From assembly GCA_963703165.1 (NCBI GenBank), contig OY969798.1, positions 1,798,001 through 1,862,000 of the forward strand: DNA of 64,000 nucleotides, written 5' to 3'. The notes under the pieces are model-generated. The model made no database searches and was not told where the DNA came from. It saw only the letters and a program-made list of their open reading frames with translations. The first letter of the stretch is position 1, and each line of letters starts with the position of its first letter. The position numbers were made by a program, and so were the translations under genes. The stretch is from JBQTKD01 sp963703165. GTDB taxonomy: Bacteria > Actinomycetota > Actinomycetes > Sporichthyales > Sporichthyaceae. Positions 8,659 to 17,071 of this stretch are shown piece after piece.

Positions 8659-9615
8659 TCAGGCGGTGCGGATGTCCCGGAGTCGGATCCTTCGACGCGC
8701 CGGCCGACGGGTGTCGCTGTCGCGAGCAGCGGCCTGAATGGTCGCGGATCGCGCCAGCCCGATCACGCCGATGATCAGGAGCGCGCCAGATCCGGACAGG
8801 CCGACGAGCGCTCCGGGTGAGGTGGGCACCGATTCCCGGAATCCGAGCACCCCGATCGCCGCGCTGGCGACCGGGTTGGTGATGGCCATCCCGGCCACGG
8901 CCGTGGAGAGAGCACCGGCGGCCAGCGCGTCCTGCCCGATCAGCAGTCCCATGGTCGCGGAGAGCACCAGCAGGTAGCCGCACCAGTCGGTCGCGGTGGC
9001 CGTAAGGCCGTCGTGGATCAACGAGTCGAACGTCAGCTTGATCAGCACGGCGGTGACGGCGAAGCACAGACCCGCGGCGATCGAGGCGCAGCCGGCGCGC
9101 ACGGGCGGGCGGAACCGTGCCGCTCGAGCGATCAGCACCAACGCGAGACCGAGCGCGGCCAGCACCGCCACCAGCACCCGGTCCCGATGCGCGGGCTCGG
9201 CCGGAGCGGTCGTGCCCCAGTTGGCCACGAACAGCACGACGCCCAGGCACACCGCGAGACCGGCGGCCAGGTCGACGGCGGAGATCCGTCGCCCGGTGAG
9301 CCAAGCGGCGATCGGGATGGTGAACACCAGTTGGGTGACCAGGATCGGCTGCACCAGGCCCACGGATCCCGTGTGCAGCGCCACCGCCTGGCAGACGAAC
9401 CCACCGAGGCTCACGCCCCAGCCGGCCAGCCACAGCGGGTGACGGACCACCAGCTGCCAGACCGCGGTGAGAGGCAGCCACCGATGCATCCGGCGGCTCG
9501 GCGGGGCGTCGGGCGCTCCGCAGGCGGGCAAGGAGGCCCGACCGGCCTGCTGCTGCAGGCTCGCCGCCCAGGCGAACAGGAAGGCCGCTGAGAGGGCGAA
9601 CGCGACGGCCGTCAT
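8659..9615 (-). CDS. DMT-superfamily (EamA-like) transporter
   Basis: The 318-residue protein is almost entirely hydrophobic, with about ten predicted membrane helices in two halves, typical of drug/metabolite transporters. The first half contains S-V-G-L-V-Q-P-I-L-V-T, a conserved helix feature of the family, and the second half has I-T-N-P-V-A-S-A-A-I-G-V-L-G, where the family usually places its second signature. A small Arg/Asp-rich tail follows the last helix. The substrate is unknown. It is transcribed leftward, divergent from ilvD. Confidence 0.8.
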   Translation of the reverse strand: MTAVAFALSAAFLFAWAASLQQQAGRASLPACGAPDAPPSRRMHRWLPLTAVWQLVVRHPLWLAGWGVSLGGFVCQAVALHTGSVGLVQPILVTQLVFTIPIAAWLTGRRISAVDLAAGLAVCLGVVLFVANWGTTAPAEPAHRDRVLVAVLAALGLALVLIARAARFRPPVRAGCASIAAGLCFAVTAVLIKLTFDSLIHDGLTATATDWCGYLLVLSATMGLLIGQDALAAGALSTAVAGMAITNPVASAAIGVLGFRESVPTSPGALVGLSGSGALLIIGVIGLARSATIQAAARDSDTRRPARRRIRLRDIRTA

Positions 9616-9785
9616 CGTTCACTCCTCTCGGCTTGCGTCGGCACACCTGCACACGAGGACTGCATGTCGACGAGGTCGACCCCGAGAGCGTAAGGAGCCC
9701 GGCGCCGCGGGGTCCCGCGCTGAGACCTGAGTCACACTCGGCGGGCGCCTACGATTGACCCTGAAACAGAAGGCGAGGACGGACT

Positions 9786-11625
9786 ATGCCCGAGCTCCGG
9801 TCCCGGACGACCACCCACGGCCGCAACATGGCCGGTGCCCGCGCGTTGTGGCGCGCCACCGGCATGACGGACGACGACTTCGACAAGCCGATCGTCGCGA
9901 TCGCGAACAGCTTCACGCAGTTCGTGCCCGGCCACGTGCACCTGCGCAACATGGGAGCGCTGGTCGCCGACGCGGTCGCCGCTGCCGGTGGCGTCGGGCG
10001 CGAGTTCAACACGATCGCGGTCGACGACGGCATCGCGATGGGTCACGGCGGGATGCTCTACAGCCTGCCCAGCCGCGAGCTGATCGCGGACTCCGTGGAG
10101 TACATGGTCCAGGCCCACGTGGCCGACGCCCTGGTCTGCATCTCCAACTGCGACAAGATCACCCCCGGCATGTTGATCGCCGCGATGCGCCTCAACATCC
10201 CCACCGTGTTCGTCTCCGGTGGCGCGATGGAGGCGGGCAAGGCGATCATCCGGGACGGCGTCGCCCGCCCGAAGCTGGACCTGATCTCAGCCATGACGGC
10301 CTCCGCGGACGACACCGTCTCGGACGAGGACCTGGCCGACATCGAGCGGTCCGCGTGCCCGACCTGTGGGTCCTGCTCCGGCATGTTCACCGCGAACTCG
10401 ATGAACTGCCTGACCGAGGCGCTGGGTCTCTCGCTACCGGGCAACGGCTCGACGCTGGCCACCTCCGCGGCGCGAAAGGGGCTGTTCGTCGAGGCGGGCC
10501 GGCTGGTCGTGGATTTGGCCAACCGCTACTACGGCGAGGACGACGAGTCGGTCCTGCCGCGCAACATCGCCACCCGCGAGGCGTTTTCCAACGCCATGCG
10601 CCTGGACATCGCCATGGGCGGCTCGACCAACACGATCCTGCACCTGCTCGCCGCCGCGATCGAGGGCGAGGTCGACTTCGACCTGGCCGACATCGACGAG
10701 CTGTCCCGGCACACCCCGTGCATCTGCAAGGTCGCGCCCTCGACGCCGCTGTACCACATGGAGGACGTGCACCGGGCGGGCGGAATTCCGCGGATCCTCT
10801 CCGAACTCGACCGCGGCGGGTTGCTCGAGCGCACCGTGCACACGGTGCACTCCCCCGACCTGGATTCCTGGCTCGCGAAGTGGGACATCGGCCGCCCCGA
10901 CGCGCCTGCCGCTGCCCTCGAACTGTTCGCCGCCGCACCCGGTGGGGTGCGGACCGTGGAGCCGTTCAGCTCGACGGTCACCTGGGCCACGCTGGACACC
11001 GACGCCGAGCATGGGCTGCGTGCGCGACATCGAGCACGCCTACAGCGCCGACGGCGGATTGGCAGTCCTGTACGGCAATCTGGCCCCGAACGGCTGTGTC
11101 GTGAAGACGGCAGGCGTCGTGCTGGAGCAGCTGTACTTCAAGGGCCCGGCGAAGGTGACGGAAAGTCAGGACGACGCGGTCACCGCCATCCTCGCCGGCA
11201 CGATCGTGGCCGGCGACGTTGTCGTCGTGCGGTACGAAGGCCCCAAGGGCGGGCCGGGCATGCAGGAGATGCTCTACCCGACCAGCTTCCTCAAGGGTCG
11301 TGGTCTGGGCGCGAAGTGCGCGCTGATCACCGACGGTCGGTTCTCCGGCGGCACGTCGGGGCTGTCGATCGGACACGTCTCCCCGGAGGCGGCCCGCGGC
11401 GGGACGATCGGTCTCGTCGAGGACGGCGACCTGATCGAGATCGACATCGCCACCCGGCGCATCGAACTGCTGGTCGACGACGCCGTGCTCGCATCGCGCC
11501 GGGCCGCGCGCGAGGAACTGGGCTGGGAACCGCTCAAGCGCGAGCGTCCGGTGTCGGCCGCCCTCCGTGCCTACGCGGCGTTGGCCCTCTCCGCCGACAA
11601 GGGCGCCGCCCGTCAGGTTCCCTGA
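9786..11625 (+). pseudogene. ilvD: Dihydroxy-acid dehydratase, with a 1-nt frameshift near 11010
   Basis: IlvD dehydrates dihydroxy-isovalerate and dihydroxy-methylvalerate in valine, leucine and isoleucine synthesis using an Fe-S cluster. The first frame (from ATG 9786) carries S-N-C-D-K-I-T-P-G-M and C-P-T-C-G-S-C-S-G-M, the cluster and substrate motifs. Homology stops after L-D-T-D-A-E at 11009 and resumes in the next frame as M-G-C-V-R-D-I-E-H-A-Y-S from 11011. It continues to a natural end at 11625 with G-R-F-S-G-G-T-S-G-L-S-I-G-H. Removing the C at 11010 restores a ~612-residue protein, the normal family length, so a single extra base explains it. It may be a true mutation or a sequencing error. 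Without the repair, translation would run on in the wrong frame through the next genes. Confidence 0.9.
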
Positions 11626-12017
11626 AGCAACTCGAGGAGCAGGGTCCGGACCCGTGCGCCGATCTCGTCGCGCACGGTTCGGACCACCTCGATGGGCTGC
11701 CCGGCTGGATCGGTGAGCGTCCAGTCCTCGTAACGCTTGCCCGGGAAGATCGGGCACGCGTCACCGCAGCCCATCGTGACGACGACGTCGCTCCCTTCCA
11801 CCGCCTCTGCCGAGAGCTTGGTGGGGAGCGCCCCCGCGATGTCGATGCCGACCTCGGCCATCGCCGCGACCGCGACGGGGTTCACAGCCGTGCCGGGGTC
11901 GGACCCGGCGGACCGCACCTCGACGCTGTCGCCGGCCAGGTGACGCACCCAGCCGGCGGCCATCTGCGACCGCCCGGCGTTGTGCACACAGACGAACAGC
12001 ACGCTGGGACGGCTCAT
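11613..12017 (-). CDS. arsC: Arsenate reductase, low-molecular-weight phosphatase type
   Basis: The 134-residue protein reduces arsenate to arsenite. The catalytic P-loop C-V-H-N-A-G-R-S starts at Cys10. The downstream Cys pair lies in M-G-C-G-D-A-C-P (~82-89), followed by F-P-G-K-R-Y-E-D-W and the D-P loop, so the catalytic residues of the LMW-PTP-like ArsC class are complete. In actinobacteria such enzymes commonly use thioredoxin or mycothiol; which one cannot be decided here. It overlaps the aquaporin gene by 4 nt (12014-12017), indicating translational coupling, and its 3' end overlaps the convergent ilvD end by 13 bp. The aquaporin would release the arsenite product. Confidence 0.93.
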   Translation of the reverse strand: MSRPSVLFVCVHNAGRSQMAAGWVRHLAGDSVEVRSAGSDPGTAVNPVAVAAMAEVGIDIAGALPTKLSAEAVEGSDVVVTMGCGDACPIFPGKRYEDWTLTDPAGQPIEVVRTVRDEIGARVRTLLLELLQGT

Positions 12018-12727
12018 CGATCGGGCTCCGTTCGGGGCAGCACAGCCTCGACATCGCGGGCCGAGGAGTTCGGGTACAGGACGAGAATCAGGCCGAGGGC
12101 GACGCCGCCGCCGAGGATCTGGGCCACCACGTAGGCGGGGACAGACGCAGGCTCGATGCCGGCGAAGGTGTCGGAGAACATCCGTCCGACGGTGATCGCC
12201 GGATTCGCGAAACTCGTGGAACTGGTGAAGAAGTACGCGGCACCGATGTACGCGCCGACCGCGGCAGGCGCCCGTTCGGCCCGGCCGCTACGGGCCAGCG
12301 CGAAGATCAGCAACACCAGCCCCGCGGTTGCGACGACCTCGGCGAGGAAGTGAGCGCCGGTGGCCCTTTCGGTCTCGCTGATGCTGACCGCGTCGCCCTC
12401 GAACATCAGGTTGGCCAGCACGGCGCCACTGATGCAGCCGGCGATCTGCGTCGGCAAGTAGACGAGCGCGTCGCGGCGCGCGAGCCCGCCCAGCGCGGCG
12501 TCGACCAGCGAGACGACCGGGTTGAAGTGTCCGCCGCTGACCGGACCGAAGATCAGAATGATCGCGAACAGGCCGACCGCGGTGGCTGCGGCGTTCTCGG
12601 CCAGTTGCAGACCCACGTCATCCGGCGAGAGGGTCTGCGCGGCGATTCCGGATCCGATGACCAACGCCGCCAACAGCAGCGACCCGAGGTACTCCGCCAG
12701 CAGCCGACGGGGAAGCGGAGGTTGCAC
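12014..12727 (-). CDS. Aquaporin/glycerol-facilitator family channel in the ars cluster
   Basis: The 237-residue membrane protein has six helices and the two half-helix signatures of MIP channels, present as H-F-N-P-V-V (~68-73) and F-A-N-P-A-I-T (~176-182). The first NPA motif is changed to NPV. Position between arsC and an ArsI/CadI-like gene is the layout known for AqpS-type channels, where arsenite made by ArsC leaves down its gradient instead of through ArsB or Acr3. No ArsB/Acr3 gene is present here. The last four bases overlap arsC, and the upstream gene ends 3 bp before its start. Confidence 0.9.
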   Translation of the reverse strand: MQPPLPRRLLAEYLGSLLLAALVIGSGIAAQTLSPDDVGLQLAENAAATAVGLFAIILIFGPVSGGHFNPVVSLVDAALGGLARRDALVYLPTQIAGCISGAVLANLMFEGDAVSISETERATGAHFLAEVVATAGLVLLIFALARSGRAERAPAAVGAYIGAAYFFTSSTSFANPAITVGRMFSDTFAGIEPASVPAYVVAQILGGGVALGLILVLYPNSSARDVEAVLPRTEPDR

Positions 12728-12730
12728 CGC

Positions 12731-13192
12731 TCAGCAACAGCCGAGCGCGGCAGCAGACTTCGGTGACGGCGCGCAACAGCCCGCCTTCTCGGGGCCGGGC
12801 TCGACGCTTCGCAGTTGACCCGCAGCGTGCTCGACGTCGGCGATCACCGTGTAGATCTCCCAGGGCTCACCGTCCGGGCCGTCGACCCACACCTTGTCCT
12901 GCAGCGCGAAACAACAGGCCACCTCGTCCTCGGTGGCGGTGGCCAGGCCTTCGTCACTCAGACGCGCAGTGGCCTGATGCACCGCCTCGGTCGAGGCAAC
13001 CTCCACGCCGAGGTGATTCAGCGTGCCGCCGACACCCCCCTCGATCAGGACCAACTTGAGCGGCGGGTCCGCCACCGCGAAGTTGGCGTAGCCGTCGCGC
13101 CGCTTTGCCGGTGCGGTCCCGAAGAGCTTGCTGTAGAAGGCAATCGCGGCTTCGAGGTCGCTGACATTGAGGGCGAGCTGCACGCGTGACAT
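12731..13192 (-). CDS. ArsI/CadI-like glyoxalase-fold metal(loid)-resistance protein
   Basis: The 153-residue vicinal-oxygen-chelate protein begins M-S-R-V-Q-L-A-L-N-V and contains S-K-L-F-G-T-A-P-A-K, L-N-H-L-G-V-E-V (metal His) and D-P-x-G-x-x-W-E-I-Y-like D-G-E-P-W-E-I-Y with the metal Glu. A Cys pair (A-C-C-F, ~95-98) matches the thiol pair of ArsI C-As lyases and CadI proteins. The tail is Cys-rich (G-C-C-A; G-C-C at the end). The ATG at 13192 is preceded by GGAG and starts exactly at the conserved first strand; a much longer upstream frame has no similarity. It is the first gene of the leftward ars operon, whose operator lies at 13210-13227. Substrate (organoarsenical or Cd) is not settled. 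Confidence 0.85.
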   Translation of the reverse strand: MSRVQLALNVSDLEAAIAFYSKLFGTAPAKRRDGYANFAVADPPLKLVLIEGGVGGTLNHLGVEVASTEAVHQATARLSDEGLATATEDEVACCFALQDKVWVDGPDGEPWEIYTVIADVEHAAGQLRSVEPGPEKAGCCAPSPKSAAALGCC

Positions 13193-13209
13193 AGGAACTC
13201 CAACCACTG

Positions 13210-13227
13210 CATCGACGGGCGTCGATG
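13210..13227. promoter_or_regulatory. ArsR-type operator palindrome
   Basis: CATCGAC and GTCGATG form perfect 7-bp arms around a 4-nt GGGC spacer, 18 nt before the arsI/cadI-like start. Related half sites (CATCGA at 13243, TCGATG at 13271) lie nearer the divergent arsR start. Position and symmetry fit the target of the adjacent regulator. Confidence 0.65.
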
Positions 13228-13260
13228 TACTGTCCGCCCAACCATCGACAGTTGTCAACA

Positions 13261-13266
13261 TAGACA
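13261..13266 (+). promoter_or_regulatory. -10 box for leaderless arsR mRNA
   Basis: TAGACA ends 7 nt before the ATG at 13274, the same geometry as the other leaderless promoters in this window. This favours 13274 over the GTG at 13295 as the start. Confidence 0.5.
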
Positions 13267-13273
13267 GCGATCG

Positions 13274-13627
13274 ATGTTGTGTCATCATGAAGGGGTGGAC
13301 CTCGACCCGCTGTGCTGTTCCCCGTTGGCCCGGGAGCCCATCGACGCCGACGCCGCAGCCGAACTGGCGGCAGTGTTCAAGGCGCTCGCGGACCCTGCCC
13401 GGCTGCGCCTGCTGTCGCTGATCCAGTCGCACGTGGAAGGCGAGGCCTGCGTCTGCGAGTTGACCGAGCCTCTGACGCTGAGTCAGCCGACGATCAGCCA
13501 CCACCTCAAGGTGCTGCACGACGCCGGCCTGATCTCGCGGAGCAAGCGTGGGACCTGGGTCTACTACCGCGCGGTGCCCCAACGCCTTGCGGCCCTCGCC
13601 GAGGTCATCGCCCCGGCGAGGGTCTGA
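13274..13627 (+). CDS. arsR: ArsR/SmtB-family metalloregulator
   Basis: The 117-residue winged-helix repressor contains F-K-A-L-A-D-P-A-R-L-R-L-L-S-L-I (~37-52), the metal motif A-C-V-C-E-L (~61-66) in the alpha-3 position used by As(III)-sensing ArsR proteins, and the recognition helix S-Q-P-T-I-S-H-H-L-K-V-L (~75-86). An extra Cys pair lies near the N-terminus (P-L-C-C). It is divergent from the ars operon and should repress it until arsenite binds. The start at 13274 is supported by a -10 box 7 nt upstream; a GTG at 13295 has only a very close GA-rich stretch. Confidence 0.92.
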   Translation: MLCHHEGVDLDPLCCSPLAREPIDADAAAELAAVFKALADPARLRLLSLIQSHVEGEACVCELTEPLTLSQPTISHHLKVLHDAGLISRSKRGTWVYYRAVPQRLAALAEVIAPARV

Positions 13628-13634
13628 CGCAGAC

Positions 13635-14384
13635 TCAGGCCGCCAGATACCCGCCGTCGACAGCGAGCACGGTGCCGTGGATGTTGCTCGCTCCCGGACC
13701 GGCGAGAAAACCGATCGCGGCGGCGATCTCCTCAGGCCGTGAGACCCGGCCACCAGGCGTCGACCGCACAAGTTCGTCGATGAATTCCGCGACAGGCTCG
13801 GTGCCCTCGGTGCGCACCGGACCAGGACTGACGGCATTGACCCGCACGCCCGACGGGCCGAACTCCGCGGCCCACGAACGGGTCAGCTGATCCAGGGCAG
13901 CCTTGCTCGCCGAGTAGACCCCGGCCACCGCCATCCCCCGCTGCCCGGCGGCGCTGCTGACGTTGACGATGGCGCCGTCACCACGCTTGACCATGCCCGG
14001 CGCGAGCGCCTGCACCAAGGCGAACGGGGTCTTGAGGTTCACGGCGACGATCGCGTCGAAGTCGTCATCGGCGAACTCGTGTGTGAGACCGAACGGGAAG
14101 ATCCCGGCGTTGTTGACCAGGATGTCGACCCGCCCACCCCCGGCGTCGAGCGCGCGTTGCGCGAGATCGCGCGCGGCGATCACGTCGGCGAGGTCGGCGG
14201 CCAGAAAGTCGGCCTTGCCGCCTGCAGCGCGAATGGTGGCCACGACGGCCTCACCGCGCTCGACGTTCCGGCCGGAGACCAGTACGTGCGCGCCCAGGTC
14301 GGCCAGATGCAGCGCGGTGGCCTTGCCGATGCCGCTGGTGGCGCCGGTGACGAGAGCGGTACTGCCGGAGAGCGAAGCAGACAT
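13635..14384 (-). CDS. Short-chain dehydrogenase/reductase (SDR)
   Basis: The 249-residue classical SDR oxidises or reduces a carbonyl/alcohol with NAD(P). The cofactor motif T-G-A-T-S-G-I-G is at ~14-21, N-N-A-G at ~90-93, the catalytic Ser in N-V-S-S-A-A, and Y-S-A-S-K with Tyr/Lys at ~157-161. The P-G-P-V-R-T motif follows. It is divergent from a TetR regulator gene with shared operator repeats between them, so it is very likely controlled by that regulator. The substrate is unknown. Confidence 0.9.
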   Translation of the reverse strand: MSASLSGSTALVTGATSGIGKATALHLADLGAHVLVSGRNVERGEAVVATIRAAGGKADFLAADLADVIAARDLAQRALDAGGGRVDILVNNAGIFPFGLTHEFADDDFDAIVAVNLKTPFALVQALAPGMVKRGDGAIVNVSSAAGQRGMAVAGVYSASKAALDQLTRSWAAEFGPSGVRVNAVSPGPVRTEGTEPVAEFIDELVRSTPGGRVSRPEEIAAAIGFLAGPGASNIHGTVLAVDGGYLAA

Positions 14385-14401
14385 GAGTGGACTCCTCGGA
14401 A

Positions 14402-14469
14402 CTGGAATGAACGCTACTGGAATGAGCTATCCACTACCGCCAACCAGCAGCCTGGAATGACTATTCCAG
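14402..14469. promoter_or_regulatory. TetR operator region: three CTGGAATGA repeats and one palindrome
   Basis: CTGGAATGA occurs at 14402, 14417 and 14452. The last copy forms the palindrome CTGGAAT-GACT-ATTCCAG at 14452-14469. The palindrome sits just upstream of TAGAAT (14477-14482), a -10 box 7 nt before the TetR ATG, so binding there would block that promoter. The other two copies lie 17-40 nt before the SDR start. Confidence 0.75.
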
Positions 14470-14476
14470 TGCGAGC

Positions 14477-14482
14477 TAGAAT
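14477..14482 (+). promoter_or_regulatory. -10 box for leaderless TetR mRNA
   Basis: TAGAAT lies 7 nt before the ATG at 14490, with no Shine-Dalgarno between them. Confidence 0.55.
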
Positions 14483-14489
14483 TTCTTGC

Positions 14490-15086
14490 ATGAGTGCGCC
14501 GTCGACCGCCCGGGGCCGGGCCACACGTGCCCGCATCGTGGAGGCGGCGGCCGAACTGATGGTTCGCCAGGGCGTGGCCGCCACCTCGATCCCCGACGTG
14601 CTGTCCGCGGCCGGCGTCAGCGCCTCGCAGCTCTACCACTACTTCCTGGACAAGCAGGACCTGGTGCACGCCGTGATCGAGCACCAGACGGCGTTCGTCC
14701 TGGACGCCCAGGGCGAGTTCCCGCTGGACAGCCTCGAGTCGCTGCGCACCTGGCGGGATGCGGTGATCACCCTGCAGGACCGCCGCGAGTGCCACGGCGG
14801 GTGCGTGATCGGATCGTTCGCCGGCGAGCTGGCCGACGGTGACGAGACCGCGCGCCTGGCACTGGCCGCAGGCTATGCGCAGTGGGAGCAGCGGATCCGA
14901 TCCGGGCTGACGGCCATGCGCGATCGCGGGGTGCTGCGGGCCGAGGCTGACGTGGATCGGTTGGCGCTGATTCTGCTTTCTGCCTTGCAGGGTGGGTTGC
15001 TGCTTACTCAGGTTCGGCGGGAGACCACGGCCCTTCGGGTGTCGCTGGATGCTGCCATCTCTCAGGTTGAGGCTGAGGTTTTGTAG
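14490..15086 (+). CDS. TetR-family transcriptional regulator
   Basis: The 198-residue protein has an N-terminal DNA-binding domain (residues ~8-56) with R-A-R-I-V-E-A-A-A-E-L-M and the recognition helix region S-A-S-Q-L-Y-H-Y-F. The C-terminal ligand domain contains C-H-G-G-C-V-I-G-S-F, the TetR_C type seen in regulators next to oxidoreductases. The divergent SDR gene is the obvious target, and the palindrome at its own promoter indicates autoregulation. The inducer is unknown. The start follows a -10 box by 7 nt. Confidence 0.92.
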   Translation: MSAPSTARGRATRARIVEAAAELMVRQGVAATSIPDVLSAAGVSASQLYHYFLDKQDLVHAVIEHQTAFVLDAQGEFPLDSLESLRTWRDAVITLQDRRECHGGCVIGSFAGELADGDETARLALAAGYAQWEQRIRSGLTAMRDRGVLRAEADVDRLALILLSALQGGLLLTQVRRETTALRVSLDAAISQVEAEVL

Positions 15087-15354
15087 GCGGTGCGGTGGGC
15101 GCCGTAGATGGACGCCGTGCGCCGCGCGCTGCGGGGTGGTGCCGCCGGTGGGCACGTCACCAGGGCTGACGCGTCGCTTCCGGTCCTCGGCGCCCTGGCG
15201 GGCGCCTGCGGTACGGGTCGACTTGTCATCGGATTACCGTGGCTGGCGTCGACGGGTGGTCGCCCTGTGGTGGTCGCTGATGGTGGGTCAGGTCGGCGCG
15301 TTCAGGTGGTTGCGATGGGGTGCTGTGGGTATAGGAAATATCGGCGTGATTAGC

Positions 15355-15360
15355 TAATAT
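15355..15360 (+). promoter_or_regulatory. -10 box for leaderless DUF222-HNH mRNA
   Basis: TAATAT ends 6 nt before the ATG at 15367, in a locally AT-rich stretch. No Shine-Dalgarno is visible. Confidence 0.5.
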
Positions 15361-15366
15361 GTTCGA

Positions 15367-17004
15367 ATGAAACACGGGCCGTTGCGCATCGCGGACCACC
15401 TGGCAGGGACGCCGGTGGGACCCGAACTGGCGGCCGTGTTGGCGTCGGTGAACGTGGACCGGTTGGACGGGTACGACACGGTCGGGATGTTCAAGGCCGA
15501 CTACCGCCAGGAGGCCCACTCGACGGGGCGCCGGTTGCACGCGGTGTGGCACGTCGCCCGGTGCGGGCGCGACGCCGGGGCGTACGCGCAGCGTCTGCCC
15601 GAGCCGGACGCGTTCGCCTCGCATGAGGTGAAGTCCGCGGCCTCCCTGACCAAGGGCGCGGGCTCGGACATGATCGCGCTGGCCCAGGGACTGTTCGGGA
15701 TCTGCCCCGAGCTGGGGGCGGCGATGCTCGCCGGGGAGCTGGACCTGGACCGCGCGAAGATGCTGTTGTTCTGGACCAGCAACCTCTCCGACGCGCACCG
15801 CGTGTCGATCTTCGTGAACCTCCTCCCGCGGGTCTCCCTGTCTGCCAACACCGCGCTGACCACGGGGCAGTTGGCGCGGGAGATCGCCCGCCTGGCCATC
15901 AAGCTCGACCCGGACTGGGCGCACGACCGGTACGAGAAGGGCGTGCGCGAACGCGACGTGCGGGCGAGGTTGAACCCCGACGGCACCGCCGATCTGACCG
16001 GTTCGCAATTGCCACCCGATCGGGTGTCCTCGGCCGTGAAGCGCATCAACACCCTCGCCAAGGCCGCGATCCGCCAGGGCGACCCGCGCCCGGTCGCGAT
16101 CCTGCGCGCCGAGATCTACCTGTGCCTCACCGAGGGGTCCTGGGTCGGGCTCGACGACCTCCAGATCCTCGACGCGCTGCGCCAGTCCCGCCCATCCGCG
16201 GACAGCACTGACCTCAAGGCTCCGGCCGCGTCGCGGCAGGAGATCGCGCCCGGTGTGTTCGAGATGCCCGTCGCCGCGCAGCGCACCGCGGACGGGATCG
16301 AGCTGAAGATCGGCCTGAAGACGATGCTGGGCCTGGACCGCAAGCCTGCCGAGATCGCGGGGATGGGGTGGGTCGGGGACACGTTCGCCGTGGACCTGGT
16401 CAACGGTCTGGGTGGGGCGCAGTGGCGGTGGATCACCACCGACCATGCCGGACACCTCCAGGCCACCGGCCTCACCCCCGCCCGTCCCGCCGGCATTCGA
16501 CTCCGCGACGGGGAGTGCACCTCGATCGTGAACCTGCACGTCCCCGCGCATCTGCTCGCGGTGCTCGCCGAGGCCGACCGGTACGACCCGCCGTTCGGGA
16601 TGCACCCGGTCACCTGGGAGATCTGGCGACCGGTCCTCCTCGACATCGCCGAACGAGCGGCGAGGTTCCGACCACCCGAGGACGATCCGAAGAACAGGTT
16701 CGCCAGTGCCGCACTGCGGCGGATCATCCAGATCCGGGACACCCAGTGCGTCGGCATCGGGTGCCGCGCGCCCGCCACCGCGTCGGAGATCGACCACCTC
16801 AAGGACCACGCCAAAGGCGGCCCGACCGACGAGATCAACGAGGCCCCGGCCTGCAAGTACGACCACACCGTGAAACACAAAGCCGGGTGGAAAGTGAAAC
16901 GCACCGACGCCGGGTACCTCTGGACCTCACGCCTCGGGCACACCTACCTGGTACCGCACCGGCCCGTCGATCCCGACGCCGAGCCCGACCTCCCGCCCTT
17001 CTGA
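15367..17004 (+). CDS. DUF222 and HNH endonuclease domain protein
   Basis: The 545-residue protein has an N-terminal helical DUF222 domain (13E12-repeat type; contains G-E-L-D-L-D-R-A-K-M-L near residue 123) and a C-terminal HNH nuclease domain. The HNH core shows C-V-G-I-G-C (~461-466), E-I-D-H-L (~475-479), then N-E-A-P-A-C-K-Y-D-H with the metal Cys/His residues. Such genes are multi-copy in actinobacteria and often resemble mobile or selfish elements, but no experimental function is fixed. It appears monocistronic, with an AT-rich leaderless promoter differing from its surroundings. Confidence 0.88.
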   Translation: MKHGPLRIADHLAGTPVGPELAAVLASVNVDRLDGYDTVGMFKADYRQEAHSTGRRLHAVWHVARCGRDAGAYAQRLPEPDAFASHEVKSAASLTKGAGSDMIALAQGLFGICPELGAAMLAGELDLDRAKMLLFWTSNLSDAHRVSIFVNLLPRVSLSANTALTTGQLAREIARLAIKLDPDWAHDRYEKGVRERDVRARLNPDGTADLTGSQLPPDRVSSAVKRINTLAKAAIRQGDPRPVAILRAEIYLCLTEGSWVGLDDLQILDALRQSRPSADSTDLKAPAASRQEIAPGVFEMPVAAQRTADGIELKIGLKTMLGLDRKPAEIAGMGWVGDTFAVDLVNGLGGAQWRWITTDHAGHLQATGLTPARPAGIRLRDGECTSIVNLHVPAHLLAVLAEADRYDPPFGMHPVTWEIWRPVLLDIAERAARFRPPEDDPKNRFASAALRRIIQIRDTQCVGIGCRAPATASEIDHLKDHAKGGPTDEINEAPACKYDHTVKHKAGWKVKRTDAGYLWTSRLGHTYLVPHRPVDPDAEPDLPPF

Positions 17005-17071
17005 GGTGACGGTGCGCCAGTTCCTGCAGCAGCTCCGGCGCTCCGCCCGCCTTGGTGGCCGTTGAACTCGC

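Noticed and set aside
11011..12134. Continuation of the first ilvD frame to 12134
   Set aside because: After the frameshift the frame is composed of Arg/Ala/Gly-rich nonsense and runs antisense to arsC and the aquaporin gene.
13295..13627. arsR starting at GTG 13295
   Set aside because: The GA-rich stretch is too close to act as a ribosome site, while ATG 13274 has a -10 box at leaderless spacing; kept only as alternative.
15108..15353. Possible small gene before the DUF222-HNH gene
   Set aside because: No ribosome site, no recognisable domain and low-complexity composition; the 280-bp gap also holds the DUF222 promoter.
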